DNA of 64,000 nucleotides, taken from the NCBI GenBank assembly GCA_037957365.1, contig JARHVA010001174.1, forward strand, positions 2,409,501 through 2,473,500, in the 5' to 3' direction. The notes under the pieces were generated by a model. It saw only the letters and a program-made list of their open reading frames with translations. It made no database searches and was not told the DNA's origin. Below are positions 34,530 through 45,758 of the stretch, in pieces. Each line of letters begins with the position of its first letter. Position 1 is the first letter of the stretch. The translations under genes were made by a program, and so were the position numbers. The stretch is from Torreya grandis (Eukaryota > Streptophyta > Pinopsida > Cupressales > Taxaceae).

Positions 34530-36904
34530 GGGGGGGTGAAAAGAGAGAAGGATGTTGAAAAATAGAACATAACCTAATAGGGTGATGCACCAAACAAGTT
34601 TGATCTACTCACACTCACACTCTGAACCATAAGAACACATACATACACTTCAATTGGTAAAAGGACCAGACTGCAGGGAGATTGACAGGGAGGCTTTAAT
34701 GGAAACACACGAAAAAAGGACTTACCATAGGCACTATAGGAAAAACACACTATCTAGTAACCTCCTTCTACCTTTGCACTCTAGGTATAGCTCTTTTTAT
34801 CACCTACAATAATGGTGCCTTGAAGATACCAGGTGCGTTGGTGTCAACCCTATGAAAGCATTAGGAAGCAATGACTGAACACAAGACTAACACTCAGACA
34901 CACTCAGAGATATATCCAACCAAAATAAAGGTAAAAATGTGTATCCTATTGATTCCAGGTGAAAAATGGCAGTGCTTCACCTTACAATATGAGAGATCTG
35001 ACCTTCTCAAATGACAAATTACAATATATATAGAGAAGAGGGAAACAAAAACACTCCTTTTGGAAAAGACTTTGGTGCCTTTTTACAAGTTGGCCCATGT
35101 GCATTGAGAGCATTGGAAAGAGGAGGCCGCTGAAAGATAATGTTGTGTCAGCTCTGATTTTGATTTCAGGCATTTAAAAAAACATAGGCCACACCATTTG
35201 TCTACAAACAAGACCACTCTTTGAAGGCATTCACGTGGTTTGTCTGCTCATTAATGCAAAATGGAGAAAAATGGGTCGCACCATTCACTATTCACACCCC
35301 TTGATGACCACTTGGCAGACACTATTCCAACAACTAGAGTAACTCCTTGAGTCGATGCCTTCCTTTGCCACTTGGACTATTTTGTCCGTTTCTACACTTG
35401 GCTCTTTTGTCTCTTCTTGGCTTTGTCTTTTCTATCTCCTTCAGTCCTCGAGGGTTATCTTCAACTACTTCTTTGGCTCTTTGGGCTCTTCCATTAGCAG
35501 GTCACTGGGTTCATTCTTAACTTTTGTCTTTTCCCAGCATCATCTTTTCCTGGTTTTGTCTTTTGCTAGCTTTTGTCTCTTTCTCTCTTAGCTCTTTGTG
35601 CTCCCTTCTGGTTGGCGCTCAAGTATTTAAAGATCAACGGCTATTTCACCACCTTAAATTTGATGTCTATGCACCCATCGCTGGGCATTTGAACTTCCAA
35701 CGGCTAGTTTGTCCTACTCAATATTGACATCTTCATGCCCATCACCCTCCTTGGCAACTCATTCGGCTTTTTTCCTTCGCTTTGGCTTTTGTATTTTTTC
35801 CCTCGGGCTTTTGTCCTAGTCGGGGCCTTATTGCTTGGCGGCTGAATTTCTTCAAACTTTTGTCCGAAGGAAATCCTTCAGACAAAAAGTTTGAAGGATA
35901 TCTTTCCTTTTGTTTTGCCTTTTTCCGTCGGCTTTTCTTTCAGCCATTTTTTATCGTGGATAAAATGTCTGCAAGAATTATCTCGATCACTTCCTTTCCT
36001 TTGGAATTTTTCTTCAGCTTTTTTCCTGTGGCTTTTCCCAAATTTCTTCGGACGTTTTGTCTGAAGGAATTCCTTCAAACAAAAGTCTGAAAGAAAACAT
36101 TTCTTGCCTTTGTCTTGTCCCCTTTTTTATTTTGCAGGATTTTCTTTCGAAGGATTTCTTTAGACAAAATGTTTGAAGGAATTACTTCAGACATTTTGTC
36201 TGAAGAAATTCTTGTCCTTTGCCTTAAACAAATTTTTGAAGGAAACTTACCCTTTCAGCCTTGTTCACTTTTTTATCTTTTTCAAGTGTTCCCTGCCTTC
36301 TGCAAGGGCACTTGGGTCTGGAACTGCCCTCCATAGGGGCACTTGTCCTTCGAGAGACTCTCTTGAACCTTTTGATTGAACCATTCCTTTGAACCAACCC
36401 ATTGAACCGAATGTTGAACCAACACTTTGAACCATTTCTTTGAACCAAGCCATGAACTGACCAAACTGAACCAACTCATTGAACCATTTCTTTAAACCAA
36501 GCTGATGAACCAAAACAATGAACTTAACCTTTGAACCAAAGTGATGAACCAAAGCGTTGAACCAAAGCGATGAACCAAAGCATTGAACCAAAACGTTGAA
36601 CCAATCGATTGGACCGGTTCAATGGTTCAACGGTTCAAAGTTGTTAACTCTTGGAAAGATCATGTCGTTGAACACCGATGTTGAACCACTTTCCAACCTT
36701 AAGGAAAAGTGTCTTGAACCATTTTAGCTCTCTTTCCTTGTGAATTTATTTGGACAAGAGTTTGAAGAAGCTTTGTAAAACCTTGCACTCTTTAAACTAG
36801 TTCTTCTTCTATTGAAAGACTTGTGCAACCAAAATTGTACTGGCTCAGGTCAACAAGGGAAGAAGGAGACCGATTTTGGCCAACTGGACCAAAAATGGTC
36901 AACA
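34248..36904 (-). repeat. Right (5') LTR of D, 2657 bases
   Basis: Full length, TG...CA, TSD on the right. Carries an ACAT microsatellite and AT run (34417-34527), the palindromic ttgtccgaaggaa-type repeats (35855-36205) and the gaaccaa-type repeats (36363-36635). Apparent reading frames here are by-products of these repeats. Confidence 0.9.
34417..34527. repeat. ACAT plus AT microsatellite in D's right LTR
   Basis: About 17 ACAT units followed by about 20 AT units. The other LTR has only the dinucleotide part. Confidence 0.95.
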
Positions 36905-36909
36905 GGACA

Positions 36910-37177
36910 CTAGCACCAAGTTGGGGACACTAGTGCCATGTGGCTCTAGTGTCTTTAATGTGGCATTAATGTCTAGCTGGCAGATTGTTGGGCACACTAT
37001 GTTGGAATTTGGGAAATTTGTCCTAGGACTTTGTTTGAGTTAAGTGTAGATGTCTTTGGTATACACAGTGGTTGTAAAAATATGACAAAGGCTCTAAGAT
37101 AGGTCTAGGACTAAGCTAAGAATAAGCTATCTCAAGCAACACTCTTAGCATCTAAATACCACTTTTAAGAGATTACA
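36910..37177 (-). repeat. Left LTR of B, inner part
   Basis: Continues the LTR after D, preceded by the second GGACA copy at 36905-36909. Matches 44152-44408 through ctatctcaagcaacactc and aaataccactttta to the terminal gattaca. Confidence 0.85.
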
Positions 37178-40100
37178 TTTTCTCTCCTTTATGATAGAAA
37201 TGCAGTAAAGCAAAATGAATGGTATAAAAGAAAAAAGAAGCATACCTAGACTTACTTATGAATTTAAGCCCATGTAGCTGAGCCTGAGTATGTGAATTTG
37301 GGTCTACGTATGTGAAACATGATCCAAAGCAATGACCTACAATGAAATATGCACAAATCAATCCTTAAGAGATTATCAAAAGCAAAAGAGTATGTTGAAT
37401 AAAGTAACTAAGTAAAGCTGGGTAAAGAGACAAGAAAGAGAATAGGAATGAATACACCTCATTGGGTATGTGAACCAATGCATGAACCTAGTGACACCCT
37501 ATGCGTGTGAGTGTACATAGTGATCAAATCATTGAATAAATTGGATTGAGATAATAGCTTGCTCAATCCTTATATGTGGCTGGCTCAAGAACTCAATCCG
37601 ATTTTGACTACATCATTTCCCACCCCTACTCAGTGGATCATGACCTGTGAATAACTTGGATAAGACTGTAAGTGTGTCTAACCCTCTCATGTGGGTGGCT
37701 CAAGAACTCAAGTAGGCTATGAATCCATCATTTCTGACCAATATGAATTAGATGCATCTAAAACTAAATTGTGTAAAGTGTTGAAAGCATCTAACTGGTT
37801 ATATCTAACTATGTATGTCAGCACCCCGGCCACTCAAGTACATTAAGCGACTTTGGGCCACTCAAAAATGCCAACCACTATAAATGGAGTAAGGCATGAA
37901 ACTGGTGACAACCTAGAATATGATAACAAGTGTATACAATGTAGAGAATGACATGGATTTTGTCATTCCATCTGATCAACCTATGTGTAACTGAGCATAT
38001 GAAAACTATGTGCCTCACACATGTCCCCAATATGATATCTGAGTATACTGATTTTGAACTAAGTATGTAATAATTGTATCTGTGTAATTGAACTGAATGT
38101 GGAAGTGATCATGTCGCACATGATGCCCTTAAATTTGAGCAACTGGTATGAATCTGAGCTGAAATGGGTATATCTAAGCAAAATTTAAACATAATTGTCA
38201 AACATGTGATTGTATCTGTACAAATTTGTATTGTACCTAGTGTAATAGTCTGGCTAATTTTGACTATCCTAAAGTTGGGGCTATTGGACAATAACACCTT
38301 ATAGTGGACAGTAGCATCATGTGGTGATAGTGTCCCAATTTGGGCACTAATGTCTATCTAGTCTGAAATCTCACTGACTGAACTGCTTTCTAAGTCCCTA
38401 TTTTTTCATATGTCTAACATGTGTCTAATTTCTAAAATTGATCCTATGTGCTGAAAATGATATATGAATAGCAAAGTAGGAGCCTAATCTCTATGACAAA
38501 CCCCTATGAATGCCCCCTCTTTTGAGGGTAATTGTGGAACCTATGTAAGAACTATCCTCAAAAGAAGTAGCTCTACAAAATGTGTTAGCCAGAGCATATA
38601 TATGATAAATGCATGATATTCTAATTCAATGTACAAACATAACATCAGAATGTAAAAGTATTTAAGCATAAGTATGTCAAGTAAGATGTATGTTGTAATT
38701 TAGCATTGCATAAGGGTGACAAGATAGACATAATCAATGTGTATAACAAAAAATATGCATAACTACCTAGGGGGATGGGGCATGATGTCCATCATGATAC
38801 CAAGTAGGAAGGGTAGATGCATGAGGTCCCTCATGGCATCGAAAATTGGTGTGTGTACAAGCAAAGACAAGTGTCATGGTGAAGATGCATATAAGAAAGC
38901 ATACATAAAAACACATGAGGCATGTAAAAAGTAGGCCAAGGGGCCACAATACAAGGGACATGGTCACATGTCACTAAATCTGAGAATAAAAGACATACAG
39001 GGACATGTTCAAATGTCCACATATGCAAGCAACAAGCAATTTGGCTTAGAGCCACATAGAAGGACATGTTCAAATATTCACACATACAAGCATGAAATCA
39101 CACACAAGGGACATGGGCACATGTCTAAGGCATATAAATATAGAAGTGGCATAGAGCCAAAGAGTAATGGCATATTTAAATGCCCTCGAAATGGAAGAAG
39201 CATAGGAAACATAATCAAGTCTAAACTAGGAAAGCTAGAAATGAAAGCATGTATAGTTGTGTAGTACAAAACTGTGTAACTGCTAAGATGTATATATATT
39301 GAGTCTAACTAGTGATAGTTAGTAAAAAATCTGAGCAATGAGTGGCAATGATCAATATCAATATATATCAATGCATAAATTGGAATGTATAGAATGTAAG
39401 GATATAACCTGGTAATAACAATTATGTAGGAGATGCCCCCAAATGAGCAGATGTATAAAATGAATAAACCTGGATCAGTGTATATACCCCCAGTGGGTAG
39501 ATGATAACAAGTTTGGATTAGTGTAGGGGACTAGGGTCCTATATGTAATCTACAAACACTCAAAAAGAGCAAGTGAAGCATCTATGTATGATAAAACTAA
39601 CTATACTAAGATAGCTAGCAATATTTAATATATGTCAAGTTGAAGAAATGTAAACATAGCAATGCATACAATCTATAAATTTTGCATTTTCAAAATATTT
39701 GAAATTTTTTATGTTTTGACATGTTATAATATTTTTGTATTTTCTATAAATAATTTATGTACAATTAAATGAAAATAAACTATGTAAAGGAGCATGAGAG
39801 AGAAGGAAATATGTACAAGGGTAGGAACCATACTAACCAATGAGTCTCATGGGAGACTCACTATCACCTTGATCTGTGTCAAATAAAGGAACTATGATCA
39901 TGCATGTTGTGTGAAAGAGAAATTGTGATCCTATAATATGTTGTGTAGAGTAATATGTGTCTAAATCTTCTTGCATAGTGATGTTATGAAGTTGTGGCAC
40001 TAACGGTGATGCCCTGTGAACTATAGGGGTCTTAGGAACCCATCTGGTAGAAGAAGTTGTAGGTGATGTATGTGCCTTGTGATGAGAATCCAATAAAACT

Positions 40101-40462
40101 TAGCTTGGAATAAACTAAGCAGAGGAAGGTCCCCTAGAATCTATGACATATCTTTAACATAGGGGTCTCTCTAGTAATGGTCTCCATGGGAGAGTATACG
40201 TACGTGTCAATACCAAAGGATTAGACCTGGCCTACACTGATGGCTCTACTAAACTCTATTATGTATGCATATGAGCTATACTCTTGGTTTTAATGGATAG
40301 CCATGTAGTATCTAGTAATGGTGTTAGCAATGTAGCTAGTAATTATGTTGGAATGGGTAGAGGATACTCATATGGGACACCCTTAACTTTAACCACTTGA
40401 TTGGCATGTATGTGCTTCAGGCATCGATGTACTATAGATTGGATGGCACAAATATATTATAA
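37178..40462 (-). mobile_element. Non-coding internal region of element B, with stem-loop repeats
   Basis: No reading frame here matches a retroelement enzyme. At 38955-39126 four units share gggacatg-n-c-catgtc (38955-38973, 39001-39018, 39062-39080, 39108-39126). Those at 39001 (ggacatgttcaaatgtcc) and 39108 are 6-7 bp stem-loops. A purine-rich bend at 38530 and a codon-poor AT stretch (39600-39780) follow. Confidence 0.7.
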
Positions 40463-40700
40463 TTATGGCTTGTCCAATAATATATTGAATACACCTGCAC
40501 TAGGTACTATTAAGAACTTAGTGGCTATGTGTGCCGGTCCACCCTGTAGTGGAAGCACAATCTCCCTAATAGTGCTTTGAACATAGCCATTGAACCCACT
40601 AATGATTGTAACAGTAGGTAATATACCCTTCTCTATATAACCTAAGTGTTGTAAGAGTTTCATAGTGCACATGCTTATGTTTGACCCGTTGTCAACCATA
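40300..40700 (-). pseudogene. Protease-like segment of element B
   Basis: Minus strand. A MVDNGSNISMC segment (Asp-Asn-Gly-Ser in the place of the catalytic DTG/DSG) leads into LLQHLGY, and then IVPSAGVFNILLDKP. After a stop the frame continues as IVHRCLKHIHANQVV. The order matches retropepsin-like domains of plant gypsy elements. The change in the catalytic motif would probably inactivate it. Confidence 0.65.
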
Positions 40701-41638
40701 ACACTCTAAATATGATGGTGGTCAATGTATGCTCGTATGAAGAGTGCATGTAAATGTATGTCATCATCCACAATCTCCTGCTCTGAAAATATGATAAGTG
40801 GTCTAGGTGGCACTATAATATGATACATGCCAGTAATGTTATGCAAAGGATGTTCCTCCTATGTAACTATGTGATATGAATCCAGTGGTGGATATGCCTA
40901 GTATGTATAGTGAACACCTAATGTGCCCCATGCCTCATTCGTTGTATGCCTTGTCAATGGATCTGAAAATATATTTAGTGCCTTAGCCTCTATTTGTTGT
41001 AGTTTTGGAATCTCTATGGGTGTGCCCAAATCAATGATATTAGCCTCAATTAGATCGTGTATCTTTTGATTTAGGCTAATGCATTTGTTTATCATGTGGC
41101 CTAGTGCCCTATGATATTCATAGGATGCATTTGAATCATAGTTACTTGGAAGAGGTCATGTTCTATCAACCTCTTTAATGGGAGGGAGATATATGAAATT
41201 ACATTCCAATAATTGTTGTAGAACCTTTTTTGGTGACTCTGTAATATTAGTGAATATTCTGTGATCGCGAGAGGATAAAACCAAACTAGGAGATGGCTCA
41301 AAAGGTACATTGACTATGGCCTTTTGATCACTTTTTTTCTCTGTGGCTTTTACCTTGTATGGAGGTTTGTTTGAACTTTTAATATTTGATTTTGATCTAT
41401 TTGTGTACTTTATTTTTCCCATTGATAAGAAATTAACCCATCTTTCCTTGACTATGTGGCACAAATCTATAAATGTAAGAAACTTATTGAACAAGATAAC
41501 TTCATGCAATGTTGGTAAGAGACTTTGTTTAAATATGTCATGAAGCTCTCTATCTGCCATGGGGCTAGTCAATTTGGCTAATATTGTCTTGTATCATAAG
41601 ACATAATCTGCAATAGGCTCATTCGGCTTTTGGATGCC

Positions 41639-42006
41639 CCTCTCTATATAATTAATCTAAATTCAAGTCTAAATCCCCTTTAAACTATATATGGCTATAT
41701 ATGGGGTGGGAGTGGGAGTGGGGGTGGCGGTGGGGATCGGGGCCCCATAGACATAGTTAATATATATCGTGCCACCATATTCATTATATAATAGCCATAT
41801 AGAGAATTTATATATGGGGTGCCCCTCCCCCTCTCTCTATATATGGGGAGCCCATTAAATCTATATGGTGGCCCCCATCTCTATATAGATTTTAGCCCCT
41901 ACACACACACATATATGGCCTTTCTATGTATACGGGGATTGAGTTAGTTTAAAGTTTAGATTTTAGAGTTAGTTTAGTTTAGTTTATATATTGGGGAGGG
42001 GAGAGG
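41639..42006. mobile_element. MITE-like insertion in B's gag
   Basis: About 370 bases with imperfect terminal inverted repeats of about 50 bases. The left end is cctctctatataattaatct, and the right end read on the other strand is cctctccccaccccaatat-like; both then pass through taaatc and tttaaact. A possible 3-base target duplication gcc lies at 41636-41638 and 42007-42009. The inside is low-complexity, with repeated tatatgggg phrases and a strong run of G blocks at 41703-41742. No coding capacity. Assignment to a superfamily is not possible. Confidence 0.7.
41703..41742 (+). other. G-quadruplex-type G-run
   Basis: Seven G blocks of 3-5 bases, with spacers of 1-4 bases, within 40 bases. This fits the G3+N1-7 pattern several times over. 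Confidence 0.8.
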
Positions 42007-42340
42007 GCCACTTGTGCATATGTTATCTTATCATTGATGTTGATAAAGAAGTGTGCTAGAAACATGCCAGCTAAAGGATTGAATGCCATGATAGATTGAT
42101 TTGGTAAATCATAGAACCATTGTAGGGCATAGTACTTGAGATTGGTGGAAATAACTTCATAAGAATCCAATCGTTGGACACATAGTCCAAGCATGCTATG
42201 CGAAAAGCTTTGAGATGATGTCGTAGGTCACCCTTGCCATCATTTAATGTAAGCTTAGGTGCCACAAAACTGGATGGTAATGGAGTTATCGCTATGTGAT
42301 GTGCCGAAGGTATATGCAAGAGAATGTTGGAATCCAAGGC

Positions 42341-43243
42341 ATGTGATGGCCTAGTGGTTCACTTCTCAAGATGTAACACCTTAGACCGTAGAGTATGAAT
42401 CTCATGCATAAGGGATTGTACATCTAGAGTGGAGGAACTAACCACAAATGGTGTAGTTTTCACTGATGGTTGTTGAGTTACAATCGTAGGTTGTGTTAGC
42501 TGAGTTGGTTGAGTTGGCCCCACTTTAGGTGTAACAACATTATTAATTGGGAGAGTTGAAGATTAACCATTGTTTTTTTGTTCTTAATTTTCAATATGGA
42601 TTATAAGATATGTGCATGATCATGGGGATATTCCTAAATTCTATCTCTAAATCCTTATAATACCTCATATTTATTCATAATTATGTCATTATTGTTAAGT
42701 GGAGGGAGAGTTTCATGTTTCTCAATGTGTACCTAATCTTGTTGTTGGTTGTATTATTCATCTTTGGATGCATTATCATTGAAATCCATATAATCAAGGT
42801 GTGAAGGATGCATAATTGTAGTTATGATAGGTTCCTTGTCCATGTTATAGGTTCAGATAATAGGAATTTGAATATGCTCTATAGGATTACCACCTAGTCT
42901 AACACTTCTTAATGGAAGAGAGATAGCTTTTTTAGATGGCATATAGTAAACAAATGAGAATAGAGATACTAAAATAGAATATATGAATTTTAAAAAAATG
43001 ATAGCAGCTAATGAAAATAGGAAAAAAAAGGATACAAACCCTAAAAGCATCTAGGGTTTCTTTGTAGTAATTTAAATTATATGTAAATAAATTGAAACCC
43101 TAATATGAAATTGATTTAATTAGCTAAATTATCTTAAAAAAATAGAAAATTAGAAGTATGCATCCTTGATTTATTACACAAAAATTTGGATTAAGGAAAA
43201 CTAGGGTTTTAAACAATATTCAAAGTAAATCAAGGTCACCAAA
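42341..43243 (-). other. Region between 5' LTR and gag of element B
   Basis: Likely leader plus the gag N-terminus, much decayed. Frames at 42853-43050 have no domain. Confidence 0.5.
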
Positions 43244-44408
43244 TGATTTAACCTTTTAGGTTTTTACAAATATACTTCCTAAATTAGATTAAAGAGATAG
43301 ATGTTTAAATGAATTAAATAATGTGTAATAATGAACCACCGATTTTTTATGGATTTTGACTTCTTATGAATTTCTAAAAATAGTAATAAATATGTATAAG
43401 ACTTGTATGGAAAGTGACTATCGTGAAAGATATGGGTTCTAAAAACTAGGTTCTAAACAGGTCTAAGTGTCACCAATATGGTGTCAAGATTTGATTCATC
43501 ACTGGACAGTAGTGTCATGTTGCTCAAGTGTCCTCAAAATGGTGCTACTGTCCTCTTTGCAGGATTGTTCCTATTTTATGGGAGCACCTATGCCTGTGTT
43601 TTTAGGTTCTATTCTTACACACACAAAATCTAGAACTCTATATTGTGATTAAAAATCTAATTTAGTGTGTAAACCCTAATCCTCCTTGAAATTATGGCAT
43701 AAAGTATTCATTATTAGGATAGGCTCAACATCCTTAACACCTTGATATAAAGAGAGTTGCCTACATACCAATACTCTGAGGAGGGAGCAAGCCTGATGTA
43801 ATTCTCTCATCTAATGCTTGGTACAAGTGCAAGTGAATACTAGAATGAGAGTGGTCTTGAATGCGATGAGTGTGATTGAGATTGATAATCTTTAAAAGCT
43901 AGGATTAGGGCTGATGTAGATGGTAGTATGTAGAAGTAGGGCAGAATAGAGATCAAATACCTTAATTTGTTCAACTTGTTTCTTATTTGGATAGTCTTTT
44001 TGCATATATTTTATATGTAGTGAATATAAGTCAAATAGTCTTGTATTTATAAAGATCCATAGCTTGTGTGGATAATAAGATGTATTTAGGCTGACCTTAG
44101 AAGGGGCACATGTTTGAAAATATTTTTTTTTTGGAGAGATAGGTTAAGGGACACTAGTGCCAAGTTGGTGACCCTAGCTCCATGTGGATCTAGTGTCCTT
44201 AATGTGGCACTAGTGTCCATCTAGTAGACTATTGGGCACACTGGGTTGGGTTCATGGGATTGTGTTTGAGCTAACTGTAGATGTCATTAGTCTACAAAAT
44301 GGCCATAAAATTGTGATAAAGGCTTTAGGATAGGTCTAGGGTTAAGCTAGGAATAGGCTATCTCAAGCAACACTCCTAGCATCCAAATACCACTTTTAGG
44401 TGATTACA
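43244..44408 (-). repeat. Right (5') LTR of B
   Basis: 1165 bases, TG...CA, followed by TSD ATCTA. On the minus strand, the first inside bases after the LTR read tttggtgacc, a plausible primer binding site (43225-43243). Confidence 0.85.
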
Positions 44409-44413
44409 ATCTA

Positions 44414-44945
44414 CACAATTTTCTTAACCATTGAGGGAGTGTTCTTTGTGTTATGAGATGCATCCCCCTGAATATTGCACCATAAGACTCTCCATCATCG
44501 AATCCCAAACACTGGCCTATCCACTCAATAGGGGGTTAGAGTCCATAGTTGCCTCATGGTAAATATGTTGTTGGTCCATCTCAGTGGGATTCACCTACTC
44601 TTGGTCTCGAACCTATTTGAAGTGTGGTGAAGAATCCTCTTGGGTGGGGCATTATTTTTTTTTTGGCTCTTTTATACCCCATGCATGGATGGGTGTCCCT
44701 TCATCCACCTAAGGACAATCCTCTACCACCTCCTTTTGGCTTAGTGGCTTATGTTTAATATCTTGTTTTTTATTTTGTACTTGTTTGGTTGTCTTTTGAC
44801 TTACCATGATTCACTGGCATTTCCTTATTTTTATTAGGATTTGTTCCTTTGGTAGGGAGTCTGATTGATGAATTCCAACTGGTCGCTTTGGTATGTAACC
44901 TCATGTAAGTTATTATTTTTTCATAATAATAGTTTTTATTGAAGC
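44414..44945 (+). mobile_element. 3' tail of the interrupted LINE
   Basis: Removing element B with one ATCTA copy joins ...actcaggcatcta to cacaattttc, and the LINE frame runs through the join for a short distance. The following text (ttttgtacttgtttggttg, ggttgtaacctc-like phrases, then cataataatagtttttattg) resembles the 3' UTR end of a plant LINE. I cannot see a long poly(A) tail. The end position is approximate. Confidence 0.6.
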
Positions 44946-45758
44946 ATTCAAATAGTAAAATATTTTACAAATAAAAAGTTACCTTAAAATTTTTCTTCAT
45001 GCATGTAGAAAAAGTGCATAAATGCATGAATGTCAAATATTATTTTCTATGCATGTGGAACAAATGTCCCACATTTAGGCTTGCTAAATGTTTACACTTT
45101 AAAAATAATTGGACATTTATGCTTCACAAAAAAATCTTTTGCAATGTAATAAATGTTGTTAAACAATTTATTCAATATATATTTAATCAATATGGTGGAA
45201 ATGGGATAACAAAACCAAGTCTATTAGGCCTTGTTTTATATACAATTTATTCAATGTGTTTTTAAGGAGTATGTTATAAGTGGTCTAGTAAAGCAAAATT
45301 TACTAGGCATTCATTGTTGTATAGTTAATCATATCAATGATTGCATTAGAAATTCCAAAGGCTCTATGCTTATTCTTTCTCACTAATAGCTTTAAAAAAT
45401 CTTACGTTCTTGAATAGTACTACCTCCATTAGTGCTCCATTGCTACAAGGATATATATTTTTTTGTGTGGGACATTCATTTCTATAAATATACATATTGA
45501 TAGATGAACACAAGTGGTTTATTCTTTTTATAAGGTAACTCTAAATGATAGGTAGAAATGATAGTGACCAATCACCATGAAATGTGTTCTTTATAGCCTC
45601 TAGGTTGGAATCCATAAGCTCGAAGTGCATTGAATCATTAGCCAAGGGTGGCATGGTCCAACTCTTACTAATTAGTATATTTTTTTTATTGGAAATGTAA
45701 GTCGTAACCATGCATCAAAAGGGCAATGACTGATTTCCAAGAGATGTGCTATTTATAA
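44946..45758. other. Unassigned sequence
   Basis: AT-rich. An 88-codon plus-strand frame (44999-45265) has no recognised domain. About 95 bases (45598-45690) resemble 53283-53375 on the far side of element C. Confidence 0.5.

Larger units (their letters stand above)
26055..36904 (-). mobile_element. Ty3/gypsy element D, Tat-like, nested in B
   Basis: Begins TGTTGACGC at 26055 and ends TCAACA at 36904, with GGACA on both sides (26050-26054, 36905-36909). Minus-strand order is 5' LTR (34248-36904), primer binding site, gag, protease, extra RNase H, reverse transcriptase, RNase H, integrase, then the 3' LTR (26055-about 28438). The 3' LTR and the end of integrase have lost a block: the LTR portion equivalent to 36717-36904 is missing and integrase breaks off at 28438. 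Every enzyme region contains stops or frameshifts, so D is dead. Over the first 105 bases of the LTRs I count about 12 differences, nearly all transitions. Gag, protease, RT and integrase motifs identify the Ty3/gypsy superfamily, and the additional RNase H points to the Tat lineage. Confidence 0.9.
41100..42340 (-). pseudogene. Gag of element B, split by an insertion
   Basis: Minus strand, starting near 42337 with KLTLNDGKGDLRHHLKAFRIACLDYVSND. It continues as YALQWFYDLPNQSIMAFN and FLAHFFININDKITYAQ to about 42010. After the insertion (41639-42006) it resumes as QKPNEPIADYVL, ILAKLTSPMADRELHDIF and LPTLHEVI, ending near 41156. Capsid homology to plant Ty3/gypsy gag is strong. One stop replaces an Arg or Gln after DYVL. 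Joining the two parts leaves the frame one base out. Confidence 0.85.
25107..44408 (-). mobile_element. LTR element B, interrupted by element D
   Basis: LTRs at 25107-26054 plus 36910-37177 (left) and 43244-44408 (right). Both start TGATTTAACCTTTTAG and end GATTACA. The host duplication ATCTA is present at 25102-25106 and 44409-44413. The left LTR is split by D at the D target site GGACA, and its two halves rejoin to match the right LTR (aagggacactag) exactly. Internal DNA is 37178-43243 and reads gag then protease on the minus strand, with no reverse transcriptase. A polypurine tract (minus AAAGGAGAGAAAA) borders the left LTR at 37178. Without D the element is about 8.4 kb. LTR copies differ at roughly one site in six over a hand-compared stretch, which suggests great age. 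Confidence 0.9.

Noticed and set aside
34372..34593. Tyr-Ile and Tyr-Val-Cys-Met repeat frame
   Set aside because: Translation of the ACAT and AT runs.
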